This document shows, piece by piece, positions 40,728 to 50,273 of a stretch of DNA of 64,000 nucleotides. Position numbers and translations under genes: made by a program. Source of the stretch: Sodalis ligni (GTDB taxonomy: Bacteria > Pseudomonadota > Gammaproteobacteria > Enterobacterales > Enterobacteriaceae); contig NZ_CP075169.1 in assembly GCF_016865525.2 (NCBI RefSeq), positions 3,224,337 to 3,288,336 on the forward strand, read 5' to 3'. A model generated the notes under the pieces. The model was given only the letters and a program-made list of their open reading frames with translations. It did no database searches and was not told the DNA's origin. Every line of letters starts with the position of its first letter. The first letter of the stretch is position 1.

Positions 40728-41435
40728 ATGACCGTATTCCATCCCCGCCCGCAGCGGGGCAAGCTTATTTTTCCCGGTACCCCCTTTGGCAAATCGGTAC
40801 TGGGCGCGCCGATGCTGTTTTTCCGCGCCGCCGACGCCGGTCCGGATACCGGATTAATCATTGCCGGCACCCACGGCGATGAAACCGCGGGGGTGGTGGC
40901 GCTGTCCTGCGCACTGCGCACTCTCGGCGCAAAGCCGCCGCGCCATCATCTGGTTTTGGCGGTGAATCCGGACGGCTGTCAGCTGGGATTGCGCGCGAAC
41001 GCCAACGGGGTCGATCTGAACCGCAATTTCCCGACCGGCAACTGGCGGCCCATGGATACCCTTTACCGCTGGACCAGCGCAAGCGAAGCACGGGACGTGG
41101 CGCTCTCCCCCGGCACCGCGCCGGGTTCGGAGCCGGAAACCCGGGCGCTGTGCGGGTTGATAGCGCAATTAAAACCGGCCTGGGTGGTTTCGTTCCATGA
41201 GCCCCTGGCCTGTATCGAACAGCAGGCCCGTTCGCCCCTGGCGCTATGGCTGGCGGAGCGGCTTTCGCTGCCGCTGGTGGACAGCGTCGGCTACGCGACC
41301 CCAGGTTCCTTCGGCAGCTGGTGCGAGGAGCAATCCCTGCCCTGCATCACCGCCGAACTGCCCGCCGTCTCGGCGGATGCCGCCACCACGGATTATCTGG
41401 ACGCCCTGGTGGATTTATTGCGTTACAGAGTCTGA
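40728..41435 (+). CDS. mpaA: murein tripeptide amidase MpaA
   Basis: A zinc carboxypeptidase (M14) of 235 residues. Zinc ligands are GTHGDE (His and Glu) and the His in VSFHEPLACIE. The substrate motif is NPDGCQLGLRANANGVDLNRNFP (landmark, partly quoted). MpaA removes mDAP from L-Ala-D-Glu-mDAP during murein recycling in the cytoplasm. ATG 40728 (MTVFHPRPQRG) corresponds to the E. coli start; ATG 40713 in frame is possible. Neither has a strong ribosome-binding site. It converges with ycjG, the next enzyme of the pathway. Intact. Confidence 0.92.
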   Translation: MTVFHPRPQRGKLIFPGTPFGKSVLGAPMLFFRAADAGPDTGLIIAGTHGDETAGVVALSCALRTLGAKPPRHHLVLAVNPDGCQLGLRANANGVDLNRNFPTGNWRPMDTLYRWTSASEARDVALSPGTAPGSEPETRALCGLIAQLKPAWVVSFHEPLACIEQQARSPLALWLAERLSLPLVDSVGYATPGSFGSWCEEQSLPCITAELPAVSADAATTDYLDALVDLLRYRV

Positions 41436-41459
41436 AAACCGACCCCGGAACGGATAACG

Positions 41460-42398
41460 TTATTCCAGCAGGATAGACCCGCAGCCGAACGTCAGATGGG
41501 GTTGCGCATCCATGGAGAGCCAGGTCGGCCCGTCCAGGTCAATAAACCGCGCCGCCGGGGCCAGCGGCAAGGCGGCGGCAATGGCCCTGGATGTGCACAG
41601 CATGCAGCCGAGCATAATGCCGAACCCCTGCTCTCCCGCCTGCCGGGCCAGCAGCAGCGCTTCGGTCAGGCCGCCGGTTTTGTCCAGTTTGATGTTCACC
41701 ATCTCATAGTTGTCCTTAAGCGCCGGTAGTTGCTGGCGGGTATGGCAACTTTCATCGGCGCAGATCGGCAGCGGATGGATAAAATGCTGTAACGCGGCAT
41801 CCTGCTCCGCGGGCAGCGGCTGTTCGAGCATCGCCACCCCCAGATCCGCCAATAATTGGCAGCGGGAGGCTAATCCTTCGGGATGCCAGGCTTCATTGGC
41901 ATCGACAATGAGGGTCGCCGCCGGAACGGCGGTACGAATAGCCACCATCCGCTCGGTTATCAGCCGATCGTCGAGCTTGATTTTCAGCAGCCTGGCGCCT
42001 TTTTGCCAGAATGCCTGCGCGGCTTCGGCCATGGCCTGGGGTTCATCGATGCCCAGGGTCTGCGCCATGGCGATGGTTGCCGGCAGCTGGACGCCGGCGT
42101 ACTGCGCCAGCGTTTGTCCGCTCAACTGGCGCTCCACATCCCACAGCGCGCAATCCACCGCGTTGCGGGCCGCGCCGGCGGGGAGCAATTGCTGCAGTAT
42201 TTCCCGCGAAACGCCCTGTTCGATGGGATGCAGCACCGAGGTCAGCTGTTCCAGCACCGATTGTTCGCTCTCTCCGTAACGGGGATAAGGGGTGCATTCG
42301 CCGATACCCTTAACACCGTCCTGCTCTATTTCCACCACCACCACTTTTGCTTCCGTACGGCTGCCCCGTGAAATCACAAAGGCGTATGGAGCGGCCAT
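41460..42398 (-). CDS. ycjG: L-Ala-D/L-Glu epimerase, 5' end damaged
   Basis: This enolase-superfamily enzyme has the lid ISRGSRTEAKV, the catalytic Lys in LLKIKLD, metal ligands in LIVDANEAWH and the second Lys in EMVNIKLDKTGG. The frame from ATG 42398 (312 residues) has no ribosome-binding site. The natural start appears to be ATG 42417 (MRVMRF, with GAGG eight bases upstream), which is out of frame. About 12 bases plus an indel seem lost between the two around 42400. The body is intact, so some activity may survive if translation starts internally. It epimerises the dipeptide made by MpaA. Confidence 0.8.
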   Translation of the reverse strand: MAAPYAFVISRGSRTEAKVVVVEIEQDGVKGIGECTPYPRYGESEQSVLEQLTSVLHPIEQGVSREILQQLLPAGAARNAVDCALWDVERQLSGQTLAQYAGVQLPATIAMAQTLGIDEPQAMAEAAQAFWQKGARLLKIKLDDRLITERMVAIRTAVPAATLIVDANEAWHPEGLASRCQLLADLGVAMLEQPLPAEQDAALQHFIHPLPICADESCHTRQQLPALKDNYEMVNIKLDKTGGLTEALLLARQAGEQGFGIMLGCMLCTSRAIAAALPLAPAARFIDLDGPTWLSMDAQPHLTFGCGSILLE

Positions 42399-42566
42399 AA
42401 AAACGCATTACTCTCATCGTCGGTCCTCGGATTGATGGTTGCCATAGGATCCTCCCGGCCCATAAATCCTGTTAATTTAGAAAGTTATTATTGTAAAAAT
42501 CCGGCTATCTTCGCTTTTCGTCATCTTTTAGACTGGATTTGATGTTAAGCAGACAAGGAACCCAGT

Positions 42567-43087
42567 ATGGCAGAAACAGTTTATTTTCAGGGTAATCCGG
42601 TCAGGGTGGCGGATTCGCTGCCACAGCCCGGTGATACGGCTCCGGACTTTTCACTGGTGGCCAAAGATCTCTTAGACATAACGTTAAACAACCATACCGG
42701 CAAACGCAAGTTGCTGAATATCTTCCCAGTATCGACACCGCCATTTGCGCGGCCACGGTGCGCCGTTTCAATCAAATCGCCGCCGATCTGGAAAATACCG
42801 TGGTGCTGTGCATTTCCGCCGATTTACCGTTCGCCCAGTCACGTTTTTGCGGTACGGAAGGATTGCATCGCGTCATTACCTTATCCACCCTGCGCGACCG
42901 TCAATTCATGCGCCGCTATGGAGTGGAAATCACCGATGGCCCGCTGAAAGGGCTGACCGCGCGGGCGGTCATGGTGCTCGATGAACGCAACAAGGTGCTG
43001 TACAGCCAACGGGTGGCGGAAATCACCCATGAGCCGGATTATGACCGGGCGCTGTCTGTCCTGAGGGAAGCGCCGGCCCGCAATTGA
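42567..43087 (+). pseudogene. tpx: thiol peroxidase Tpx, single frameshift
   Basis: Residues 1-~53 ([20 protein letters not shown] to KRKLLNIFP) match Tpx. A base is lost at ~42727, so the peroxidatic Cys segment [16 protein letters not shown] is read in the wrong frame. The rest continues in the next frame with the resolving Cys in SRFCGTEGL and ends at 43087. Joined it would be ~172 residues, near E. coli's 168. As sequenced the protein stops after ~126 mostly foreign residues. Tpx is a periplasm-associated lipid-hydroperoxide peroxidase. It is divergent from ycjG and convergent with tyrR. Confidence 0.88.
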
Positions 43088-43141
43088 CCCTGCGGGCCGG
43101 GCAATGGAGGAGCAGGCGGGCGCGAACGGCGCGGCGTGGTT

Positions 43142-44713
43142 TTATGCTTCCTCGTCCTCGCCGGGCTTTTTGCTGCTCAGTCCGTACTCGCGCAGCTTGT
43201 TGGCGATGGCGGTGTGCGAGACGCCCAGTCTTTTCGCCAGCTTTCGGGTACTGGGATAGGTGCGATAAAGCCGGGTGAGCACCGAGCGCTCGAACCTTTT
43301 ACTGATATCGTCCAGGGAGCCGTCCAGCACCTCTTCGGACATCGGCAGCGACAGGGCAAAATCCGGCAGATCGATGTCGTCGACGCCTATCGCCGGGCCA
43401 TCCAACTGCGCCATGGCGCGATAAAGCACATTTTTCAGCTGCCGGACGTTGCCCGGCCAGGCGTACTGCGCCAGCATGGCCGTTAACTCAGGGGCCAGCC
43501 GCGGACGCGGCACGCCCTGCTCGTCGCAGAACCGGGCGATAAAGAGCGACGTAAGGGGCATGATGTCATCCGGCCGCTCCCGCAGCGGCGGCAGATTCAG
43601 GGTCAATACGTTCAGGCGGTAATAGAGATCCTCGCGAAACTGCCCTTTATGCACCAGCTCCAGAAGATTTTTCTGGGTCGCGCAGATAACCCGGACATCC
43701 ACATGCATTTCCTGATCTTCGCCCACCCGGCGAAAGGTCCCGTCGTTGAGGAAACGCAGCAGTTTCGTTTGCATGCGGGGGGACATCTCGCCGATCTCGT
43801 CCAATAGCACCGAACCGCCGCCGGCCTGTTCGAAAAAGCCCTTTTTGCTTTCCAGCGCGTTGGGATAAGCGCCGGCGGCGTGGCCGAACAGTTCGCTTTC
43901 CGCCACGTCATCCGGCAGCGCGGCGCAGTTAAGGGCCAGGAACGGCTGTTTGCCGCGCGGGCTGCGCAAATGGCAGGCATGGGCCATCAAATCTTTACCG
44001 GTGCCGGTCTCGCCGACGATCAGCAGGGGCGCGTCCAGCATGGCCAGTTTGCGCGCATGCTCCACGACCTGGCGCATTTTGACGCTGGCGGCAATGATAT
44101 GACCGAATTCGCTGTCGTCATTGGGGCCGGTTTCCTGTAACTGCCGTCCCATGCGGACTGCGGACTTCAGCAAGATTACCGCCCCCGCCGCCGCCGGTTT
44201 GCCGTCATCGTCCGCCAGCCGGACGGGCGTGATGTCCATTAAAAAATCCTGCCCCGCCAATACCACCCGCCGGCTATCGGCCGCGGGACGCTCATTCTCC
44301 AGCCAACGGGTAAAATTGAACCCGCCGATAAAGCCGCCGATGGGCTGGCGGCGCATTTTTTCCGCCGGCAGGTTGAACAGCGCCAAGGCCGCCGGATTGG
44401 TCAGTTCCACTTTGCCTTTAAGATCCACGGACAACACCGGTTCGGGCATGGCGGCCAACAATGCTTCCAGGGCGCGATGCTCCCGTTCCGAAGGCATGAA
44501 GGCCAGGGTACGGACATCGGTCACGCCCTGGATCCGGCGAATCTCCGCCATTAACCCGGGGAAAGTGTCCCTTTCCACCAGTGCAACATTTAAATAGATC
44601 CTGCCGGCGGGATCGATTTCGATGCCGCGTAAATCAATATTGCGCGATGCCAACAGGTCCAGCAGTTCCCGGGCCAGGCCGAGGCGATCTTCACAAAAAA
44701 CTTCTAAACGCAT
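43142..44713 (-). CDS. tyrR: aromatic amino acid regulator TyrR
   Basis: The 523-residue protein (E. coli 513) has an N-terminal ACT domain (1-~70, MRLEVFCEDRLGLARELLDL), a PAS-like domain (~78-190) and an AAA+ domain with Walker A GETGTGKD and Walker B LLDEIGE. The helix-turn-helix is RKLAKRLGVSHTAIANKLRE. The sigma-54 contact motif GAFTGA is replaced by GAYPNA, as expected for TyrR, which acts with sigma-70. It represses or activates aromatic biosynthesis and transport genes with Tyr, Phe or Trp. Intact; it ends convergently with tpx and lies downstream of ycjXF. Confidence 0.96.
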   Translation of the reverse strand: MRLEVFCEDRLGLARELLDLLASRNIDLRGIEIDPAGRIYLNVALVERDTFPGLMAEIRRIQGVTDVRTLAFMPSEREHRALEALLAAMPEPVLSVDLKGKVELTNPAALALFNLPAEKMRRQPIGGFIGGFNFTRWLENERPAADSRRVVLAGQDFLMDITPVRLADDDGKPAAAGAVILLKSAVRMGRQLQETGPNDDSEFGHIIAASVKMRQVVEHARKLAMLDAPLLIVGETGTGKDLMAHACHLRSPRGKQPFLALNCAALPDDVAESELFGHAAGAYPNALESKKGFFEQAGGGSVLLDEIGEMSPRMQTKLLRFLNDGTFRRVGEDQEMHVDVRVICATQKNLLELVHKGQFREDLYYRLNVLTLNLPPLRERPDDIMPLTSLFIARFCDEQGVPRPRLAPELTAMLAQYAWPGNVRQLKNVLYRAMAQLDGPAIGVDDIDLPDFALSLPMSEEVLDGSLDDISKRFERSVLTRLYRTYPSTRKLAKRLGVSHTAIANKLREYGLSSKKPGEDEEA

Positions 44714-44850
44714 GCCGCGCCTCTTGACGATTGATGGGCGAATCCTGGGGATATCATACGTTGCACTGCAGCCGGGATGAAGCCGTCTGTCACAAAAAGT
44801 TGACAGACGGAAAGAAATTCAGCCATCGGACCGGGAGCGCCCGCCGCCGG

Positions 44851-45957
44851 TCAGGGAAGGTTTTTCCGCTCAAGGAGAGATTTCAGCTGGCCGATGAGTT
44901 CACGGCGGTAATCGCCCAGGCGGGGCTTGTCGCCGTTTAACCAGGGCAGCGGGCGGCAAAGCTCCATCGCTTTGATACCCAGCCGCGCGGTCAGCAGCCC
45001 GGCCCCCATGCCCTGCGCGATGCGGGCCGAGAGGCGGGCGGCCAGATCCTGCGACATCCAGTCCATACCCATTTCGCGGACCCATTCGCTGACGCCGGCG
45101 AATGCGATATTCAGCAGCACCCGCCGGAACAGACGTATACGGCTGAAATAACCCACCCCGATACCGTATATCGCCGCGATTCGATTGATTAACCGCAGGT
45201 TGCGCCAGGCGATAAACCCCATACCCACCACCGCCAGCGGACTGACCGCGATCATCAGGGCGGATTCGGCGGCGGAGCGGCTGATTTCCCGCCGGGCGCG
45301 GCGGTCGATAACCGGCTGCACCATGCGGGCATACAATTCCACCACCTCCCGGTCGCTGTGGGTATCCTGCAGCGCGGCCAGCCAATGCACCAGGGCCGGG
45401 TGGCCCTGGCGGATACCGGCCCGTCCGGCCAGGCCAAGGCAAAACTCCCGGCTCTGGCCGAGGGCGTGGCTGCGCAGCAGCTCGCCGGCGCGATCGCGCT
45501 CTTCGGCCCGCTGCCGCAGACGATAGAGCCGGCGCCATTCAGCCGCCAGCGAACCGGCGCCGGCCAGGATAATCAGGGTGCCCGCCCCCAGCGTACCCAG
45601 GGCGAACCAATCCTGTTGCTGCCAGGCCCGGCCAAACCACGATCCCATCTGCGCCAGTGCGCTTATGGCGAACAATCCTGCGCCGGCCGTCACCAGGCGG
45701 CGCCAGATGCTCCGTTTGGGCTTTAACGCGTCGTCCAGCCAGCGTTCCGGCCGCCCCGGTTTATTTTCACCGGCATCGGTTTCGTCGGCGTCCCCGAGCG
45801 GCTCGAAGACTATTTCCTGCTGCGGATCGAAAACCTGCGCACGCCGCAGCGCGGGCTCTTCGGGGGCAACAACCGGTTGTTCAAAATCAATGCGGGCTTG
45901 AATGGCATCCTCACCGGGACGGTGAGCCTCCATGCCGGGTTTAATAGGTTCGGTCAT
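44851..45957 (-). CDS. ycjF: inner membrane protein YcjF (DUF697)
   Basis: The 368-residue protein has an acidic, Pro-rich N-terminus and two membrane spans at ~95-120 and ~125-150. The C-terminal DUF697 domain contains [20 protein letters not shown], another hydrophobic segment. E. coli YcjF has 353 residues. It belongs to the Psp envelope-stress regulon, and its role is unknown. ATG 45957 overlaps the ycjX stop by four bases (ATGA), so the two are translated together. Intact. Confidence 0.92.
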   Translation of the reverse strand: MTEPIKPGMEAHRPGEDAIQARIDFEQPVVAPEEPALRRAQVFDPQQEIVFEPLGDADETDAGENKPGRPERWLDDALKPKRSIWRRLVTAGAGLFAISALAQMGSWFGRAWQQQDWFALGTLGAGTLIILAGAGSLAAEWRRLYRLRQRAEERDRAGELLRSHALGQSREFCLGLAGRAGIRQGHPALVHWLAALQDTHSDREVVELYARMVQPVIDRRARREISRSAAESALMIAVSPLAVVGMGFIAWRNLRLINRIAAIYGIGVGYFSRIRLFRRVLLNIAFAGVSEWVREMGMDWMSQDLAARLSARIAQGMGAGLLTARLGIKAMELCRPLPWLNGDKPRLGDYRRELIGQLKSLLERKNLP

Positions 45958-47354
45958 CGCAATTTATCCCCCAACAGAAACTCCATCACCGCATCCAGGC
46001 GGATATGGGGCAGCGGCATATCCGGGTCCATCTGCCGCGGCCGGAAATCTTCGAACTGAAAACCCTGCTTATGCCAGAACGCCGCGCCGGGCAGCCGCGG
46101 GGGGACGTCGCCGGGATAGAGCGTCAGCGGCTGGCTGTCCCGCAGGCGGAACCCCTTCAGCGCCGGGATGTTTTTCCCCTGCAGGGCCACCGTGCCGCCC
46201 TCGGTGGCCCGCACCGAGGCCAGGCCGGCGCACTCCATGGCGATGCCTTCAAAGGCGGCGTTACGCCAGGCATCCTGAATTAACTGCTGCAGCAGCGACA
46301 CCAGATTGGCCTGCTGATCGGCGGTGATGTGATCCGCTTTACTGGCGGCGAACATCAGCTTGTCGATGCAGGGAGAAAACAGCCGGCGGTAGAGCGTACG
46401 TTTGCCGTAGTGGAAACTGCGCATCAGCTGGCTCAGGGCCAGACGCATATCGTTAAAGGCATCGGGGCCGCCGTTCAGCGCTTGCAGGCAGTCCACCAGC
46501 ACTATCTGGCGATCGAAACCGGTAAAATGATCTTTATAAAACCCTTTTACCACGGTCTGGCAATAATAGTGATAACGCTCCCGCAGCATACCGAGATTGG
46601 TGGTTTTCGGCGCCTGGAGCAATTGGCTTTCCGGCAGGGTTCCGCCCGCCGGCCAGGGGAAAAACTGCAGCGCCGGCGCATCCGCCATGTCACCGGGCAA
46701 CACAAAACGTCCCGGCTGGATAAAATACCGGCCCTGCTGTTTGCAATGCAGCAGATAACGGGTGTATTGCGCGGCAATCTCCGCCAGCGCACGCTCATCC
46801 GCCGGCGCCAGCGGATCAAGGGCGGCGCATTTTTTCAGCCAGGGCCCGGCCCATAAAGCGCGATCTCCCTGCAGTAATCCGGCCATTTGACCGGACCAGC
46901 CCAGGTAATCCTGCTCCAGCATCGGTAAATCCAGCAGCCACTCCCCCGGATAATCAACGATTTCCAGATAGAGGGTGCCGGTATCCTTGATATGGCGCCA
47001 CAGCGCATCCCGGGACCGGTAGCGCAGCGCCAGCCGCATTTCGCTGACGCCGCGGGTAGGCAGGGGCCAGGCGGGGGGCGTGCCGTATAACGCGGCGATG
47101 CCTTCATCGTAGGCGAAACGGGAAATGCCCAGATGGCGCTGCGGCACCCGCTTGGCCCCCAGCAGGCGGCCGCCGTCCGCCGCTGAAAACATCGGCAGGC
47201 GCGCGCCGTTGTTCACCATCAGCAGTTGATTGACAAAAGAGGTTATAAAGGCGGTTTTGCCGCTGCGGCTTAATCCGGTTACCGCCAGGCGCAGATGGCG
47301 ATCGATGCCGCGATTCAGCCATTGATTCAGAGCGTCCATTCCAGTTTTCCACAT
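45954..47354 (-). CDS. ycjX: Psp-regulon P-loop GTPase YcjX
   Basis: The 466-residue protein (E. coli 465) has Walker A GLSRSGKT near residue 27. Landmarks are [39 protein letters not shown] and [20 protein letters not shown]. The family (DUF463) is a GTP-binding protein of the Psp regulon. The start could be ATG 47354 or ATG 47339 ([11 protein letters not shown]), which has GGA nearby and aligns with the family. It lies 96 bases after pspC; pspD, normally between them, is missing. Intact. Confidence 0.93.
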   Translation of the reverse strand: MWKTGMDALNQWLNRGIDRHLRLAVTGLSRSGKTAFITSFVNQLLMVNNGARLPMFSAADGGRLLGAKRVPQRHLGISRFAYDEGIAALYGTPPAWPLPTRGVSEMRLALRYRSRDALWRHIKDTGTLYLEIVDYPGEWLLDLPMLEQDYLGWSGQMAGLLQGDRALWAGPWLKKCAALDPLAPADERALAEIAAQYTRYLLHCKQQGRYFIQPGRFVLPGDMADAPALQFFPWPAGGTLPESQLLQAPKTTNLGMLRERYHYYCQTVVKGFYKDHFTGFDRQIVLVDCLQALNGGPDAFNDMRLALSQLMRSFHYGKRTLYRRLFSPCIDKLMFAASKADHITADQQANLVSLLQQLIQDAWRNAAFEGIAMECAGLASVRATEGGTVALQGKNIPALKGFRLRDSQPLTLYPGDVPPRLPGAAFWHKQGFQFEDFRPRQMDPDMPLPHIRLDAVMEFLLGDKLR

Positions 47355-47450
47355 GGCAAAAGTTGATTATGTCGTGGATTGCATCCCCAGACAAATCCGG
47401 CTCTCCGCCCGTTGCTTCGTCATCAGCCGGCAAACCCGGCGCCACGCGTG

Positions 47451-47810
47451 TTATAAGTGGCGGAACCGGTTACGCAGGCCAAAGGTTTCGGAGGTGACAT
47501 AACGCTCGACCCGGCGCAGATGCTGCTCGCTGTCCTTAAGCTGCATCTCCAGCACGTCCAGTTGCCGACCGGGGGGCATGGCGGCGAAATAAAAACCTTC
47601 GGCACCCGCCGGCGCGGGTTCCAGCCAATACGCCAGGATGGCGTAAGCGATGATGGTCAGCATAAACAGTCCGAAAAACATCGACAGCACCACGATAATC
47701 CGCACCAGCCGCACCGGAATATCAAAATAGTGCGCCAGGCCGGCGCAGACCCCTTTGATCATGCCCTCGTCGGGCCGGCGGAACAGCTGTTTTTTCGTTA
47801 TTCCATTCAT
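47451..47810 (-). CDS. pspC: phage shock protein C
   Basis: From ATG 47810 the 119-residue protein has the PspC domain LFRRPDEGMIKGVCAGLAHY at its start, a membrane span at ~40-62 (IIVVLSMFFGLFMLTIIAYA) and a C-terminal coiled coil with RRVERYVTSETFGLRNRF. PspC works with PspB to draw PspA away from PspF when the inner membrane is damaged. The start lies one base after the pspB stop. Intact. Confidence 0.95.
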   Translation of the reverse strand: MNGITKKQLFRRPDEGMIKGVCAGLAHYFDIPVRLVRIIVVLSMFFGLFMLTIIAYAILAYWLEPAPAGAEGFYFAAMPPGRQLDVLEMQLKDSEQHLRRVERYVTSETFGLRNRFRHL

Positions 47811-47811
47811 C

Positions 47812-48045
47812 CTATTGTTGCCTCCAGTCGGGGTATTCCGCATCCAGAATATCCTCCAACGCCCGGATACGCGTCTGCATCCGCTGCGCCTCTTCCTGGA
47901 GCTGCGCCAATCGCCGGGCATCCTGCGTCTGAAAAAGCGACCCCTGCCGACGGCGATTGCCATAATGCAACCACAGCCATACCGGCGCCACAAACAGCAA
48001 AAACACGGTCAAGGGTATGGCGAGCACAATCAACACTGCAGTCAT
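47812..48045 (-). CDS. pspB: phage shock protein B
   Basis: The 77-residue protein has a membrane span at ~4-26 (VLIVLAIPLTVFLLFVAPVW) and a cytoplasmic leucine-zipper-like helix (QEEAQRMQTRIRALEDILD). PspB partners with PspC as the sensor of membrane stress. The 155-base gap to pspA contains a palindromic repeat, so operon transcripts must cross it. Confidence 0.95.
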   Translation of the reverse strand: MTAVLIVLAIPLTVFLLFVAPVWLWLHYGNRRRQGSLFQTQDARRLAQLQEEAQRMQTRIRALEDILDAEYPDWRQQ

Positions 48046-48110
48046 GATGACTCCTTATCATCGGGAAGGCGGCAACTCGCATTATTTAGGGTAATTGCTC
48101 ATTGATAAAC

Positions 48111-48195
48111 TGGTTGCCAAAGTGCTCGGCCGGGACGGTTTACTCTTCTGGCAGCCTGTCCCGCCTTATTGACGCCGAGTACGTTTGTCAGCAGC
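48111..48195. repeat. dispersed palindromic element, copy 4 (internally deleted)
   Basis: TTGCCAAAGTGCTCGGCCGGGACGG joins directly to TTTACTCTTCTGGCAGCC and ends GACGCCGAGTACGTTTGTCAG (short landmarks of an 85-bp sequence). The left-arm tail, the tip and about 75 bases seem deleted between CGGGAC and GCGGAC, which share bases. It lies inside the psp operon between pspA and pspB. Confidence 0.75.
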
Positions 48196-48200
48196 CTTCA

Positions 48201-48866
48201 TTATTCGGTTTTATTCATTTGCGCTTTCAGGGCCGCCAGCTGTTGGCTGATTTCATCATCCGCTTTCAATTCGGCGAACTGCTGGTCCAGCGATTTTTGT
48301 TTGCCGAAGCCGACGCTTTCGGCTTCGGCCTCCATGCTGTCGATACGGCGTTCGAACTGTTCAAATCGGGCCATGGCTTCGTCGATTTTACCGCTGTCCA
48401 GCTGACGGCGGATATCCCGGGAAGAAGCGGCGGCCTGATGGCGCAGCGCCAGGGTTTTCTGGCGGGCGCGGGTTTCCGCCAGCTTATTCTCAAGCTCGCC
48501 TATTTCACGTTTCATGCGATCCAGCGTTTCTTCAATCACCGACACGTCCTGATGCAGGGCGGCGACAATTTTGGTGAGGCGCTGCTTTTCCATCAGCGCG
48601 GCGCGCGCCAGGTCTTCTTTGTTTTTGGTCAGGGCCAATTCGGCTTTTGCCTGCCAGTCGGCCTGCTGCGTTTCCCCCTGGCTGATACGCCGCAACAACT
48701 GTTTCTTTTCCGCCAGCGCCTGGGCGGAGGTGGTGCGCACCTCGACCAGGGTATCCTCCATTTCCTGAATCATCAGGCGGACCAGTTTTTCCGGATCTTC
48801 CGCCTTATCCAGTAAGGCATTGATATTGGCGTTCACGATATCGGTGAAACGAGAAAAAATACCCAT
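48201..48866 (-). CDS. pspA: phage shock protein A
   Basis: The 221-residue protein (E. coli 222) starts [20 protein letters not shown] with the amphipathic membrane-binding helix. The rest is coiled coil ([20 protein letters not shown] and on). PspA inhibits PspF in unstressed cells and, when membranes are damaged, forms ESCRT-III-like scaffolds that protect the inner membrane. It is the first gene of the operon, read from a sigma-54 promoter. Intact. Confidence 0.96.
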   Translation of the reverse strand: MGIFSRFTDIVNANINALLDKAEDPEKLVRLMIQEMEDTLVEVRTTSAQALAEKKQLLRRISQGETQQADWQAKAELALTKNKEDLARAALMEKQRLTKIVAALHQDVSVIEETLDRMKREIGELENKLAETRARQKTLALRHQAAASSRDIRRQLDSGKIDEAMARFEQFERRIDSMEAEAESVGFGKQKSLDQQFAELKADDEISQQLAALKAQMNKTE

Positions 48867-48940
48867 TGCAGATCCCCTTTATATCTAGCCGGTTAACGAC
48901 TGAAAATGTGTTCATAATGAACATGCCCTACAGAGTGGAT

Positions 48941-48957
48941 TACAAATAGCGTGCCAA
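48941..48957 (-). promoter_or_regulatory. sigma-54 promoter of pspA
   Basis: On the minus strand TTGGCACGCTATTTGTAAT (48959-48941) fits the sigma-54 pattern TGGCAC...TTGCW, with GG at -24 and TGT at -12. It closely resembles the E. coli pspA promoter. The divergent pspF gene encodes its activator. Confidence 0.8.
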
Positions 48958-49062
48958 TAATGCAAGGATTTTAATGCATTGATTTTATATATTTTTTATA
49001 ATTGCTCTTCGTTAGGCTTCCGCTATAGTGATTATATATACCAACTGTTGGCGAAATTCACC

Positions 49063-50052
49063 ATGGCGGATCATCATGAAAACCTGCTGGGGCAATCCAA
49101 TAATTTCCTGGAAGTGCTGGAACAGGTCTCCCGGCTGGCGCGGCTGAACAAGCCGGTGTTGGTCATCGGCGAACGGGGAACCGGTAAAGAGCTGATAGCC
49201 CGGCGGCTCCATTACCTCTCCCCCCGCTGGCAGGGTCCGTTCATCTCCCTTAACTGCGCCGCCTTGAATGAAAACCTGCTGGATTCGGAACTGTTCGGCC
49301 ACGAGGCAGGGGCCTTTACCGGCGCGCAAAAACGTCACCAGGGACGGTTCGAGAGGGCGGACGGCGGCACCCTGTTTCTGGATGAGCTGGCTACCGCGCC
49401 GGTGATGGTGCAGGAAAAATTACTCAGGGTGATTGAATACGGCGAACTGGAACGGGTGGGCGGCAGCCAGCCGCTGCAAGTGGACGTCCGGCTGGTGTGC
49501 GCCACCCATGCCGACTTGCCCCGCCTGGCCAAAGCCGGCGATTTCCGCGCCGATTTGCTGGACCGGCTGGCGTTTGACGTGGTGGCGCTGCCGCCGCTGC
49601 GGGCAAGGCAGCAGGATATTATGGTCATGGCGGAGCATTTTGCCATCCAGATGTGCCGGGAAATCGATTTGCCGCTGTTTCCCGGCTTTACCCCGGCGGC
49701 GAGACAAACGCTGCTGGCGTACCACTGGCCCGGCAATGTCCGGGAGCTGAAAAACGTGGTGGAGCGGTCGATTTATCGTCACGGCAGCAGCGATCGTCCC
49801 TTGGACGCAATACTGCTCGATCCCTTCGCGGCGGTGAACGCCGCCGCCGACCCGGACGAGACGCCCGACGGCGCCCCGGCGGCGCTGCCGCTGGATTTGA
49901 AAGCCTGGCTTGAACAACAGGAGAAATACTGGATAGAGCGCGCGCTGGCGCAGGCACGGTATAATCAGCGCCAGGCCGCCGATCTGTTGTCATTGAGCTA
50001 CCACCAGCTTCGGGGGATAATGAAAAAACACGCCGTTAAGGTCAGCGCATAG
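49063..50052 (+). CDS. pspF: psp operon transcriptional activator PspF
   Basis: The 329-residue protein is a sigma-54 enhancer-binding protein without a receiver domain. It has Walker A GERGTGKE, the sigma-54 contact loop GAFTGA, Walker B GTLFLDEL and a C-terminal helix-turn-helix NQRQAADLLSLSYHQLRGIM. ATG 49063 (MADHHENLLGQSNNFLEVLE) matches the E. coli start; upstream codons in frame are not conserved. PspA binding holds it inactive. Divergent from pspA. Intact. Confidence 0.96.
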   Translation: MADHHENLLGQSNNFLEVLEQVSRLARLNKPVLVIGERGTGKELIARRLHYLSPRWQGPFISLNCAALNENLLDSELFGHEAGAFTGAQKRHQGRFERADGGTLFLDELATAPVMVQEKLLRVIEYGELERVGGSQPLQVDVRLVCATHADLPRLAKAGDFRADLLDRLAFDVVALPPLRARQQDIMVMAEHFAIQMCREIDLPLFPGFTPAARQTLLAYHWPGNVRELKNVVERSIYRHGSSDRPLDAILLDPFAAVNAAADPDETPDGAPAALPLDLKAWLEQQEKYWIERALAQARYNQRQAADLLSLSYHQLRGIMKKHAVKVSA

Positions 50053-50081
50053 CCCTGATGACAGGGCGCCTGGTGCCTGCT

Positions 50082-50132
50082 AATGCTTCTCACTATCATT
50101 TGCAAAGCTTTTTGATGATAACCGTTCTCATC
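50082..50132. promoter_or_regulatory. pair of Fur-box-like inverted repeats between pspF and sapA
   Basis: GATGATAACCGTTCTCATC (50114-50132) is a 19-bp inverted repeat with 8 of 9 symmetric pairs. AATGCTTCTCACTATCATT (50082-50100), read in reverse, resembles the common Fur form AATGATAATGAGAATCATT in 17 of 19 positions. Their centres are 32 bases apart, three helical turns. No iron-uptake gene is nearby; sapA starts 142 bases on. Confidence 0.35.
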
Positions 50133-50273
50133 CTTTTATTCCGGTGGCGGCGTTTTCAGGCGCAATCCGGCCAATTGGCGCTTTTAGCGCCGATCCCGCC
50201 GGATTATTGACGGCATAAATTGGGTGTCGCGCCAGAGTGAGGTAAACTGGAACCATTATCCGGTAGGATCCAA

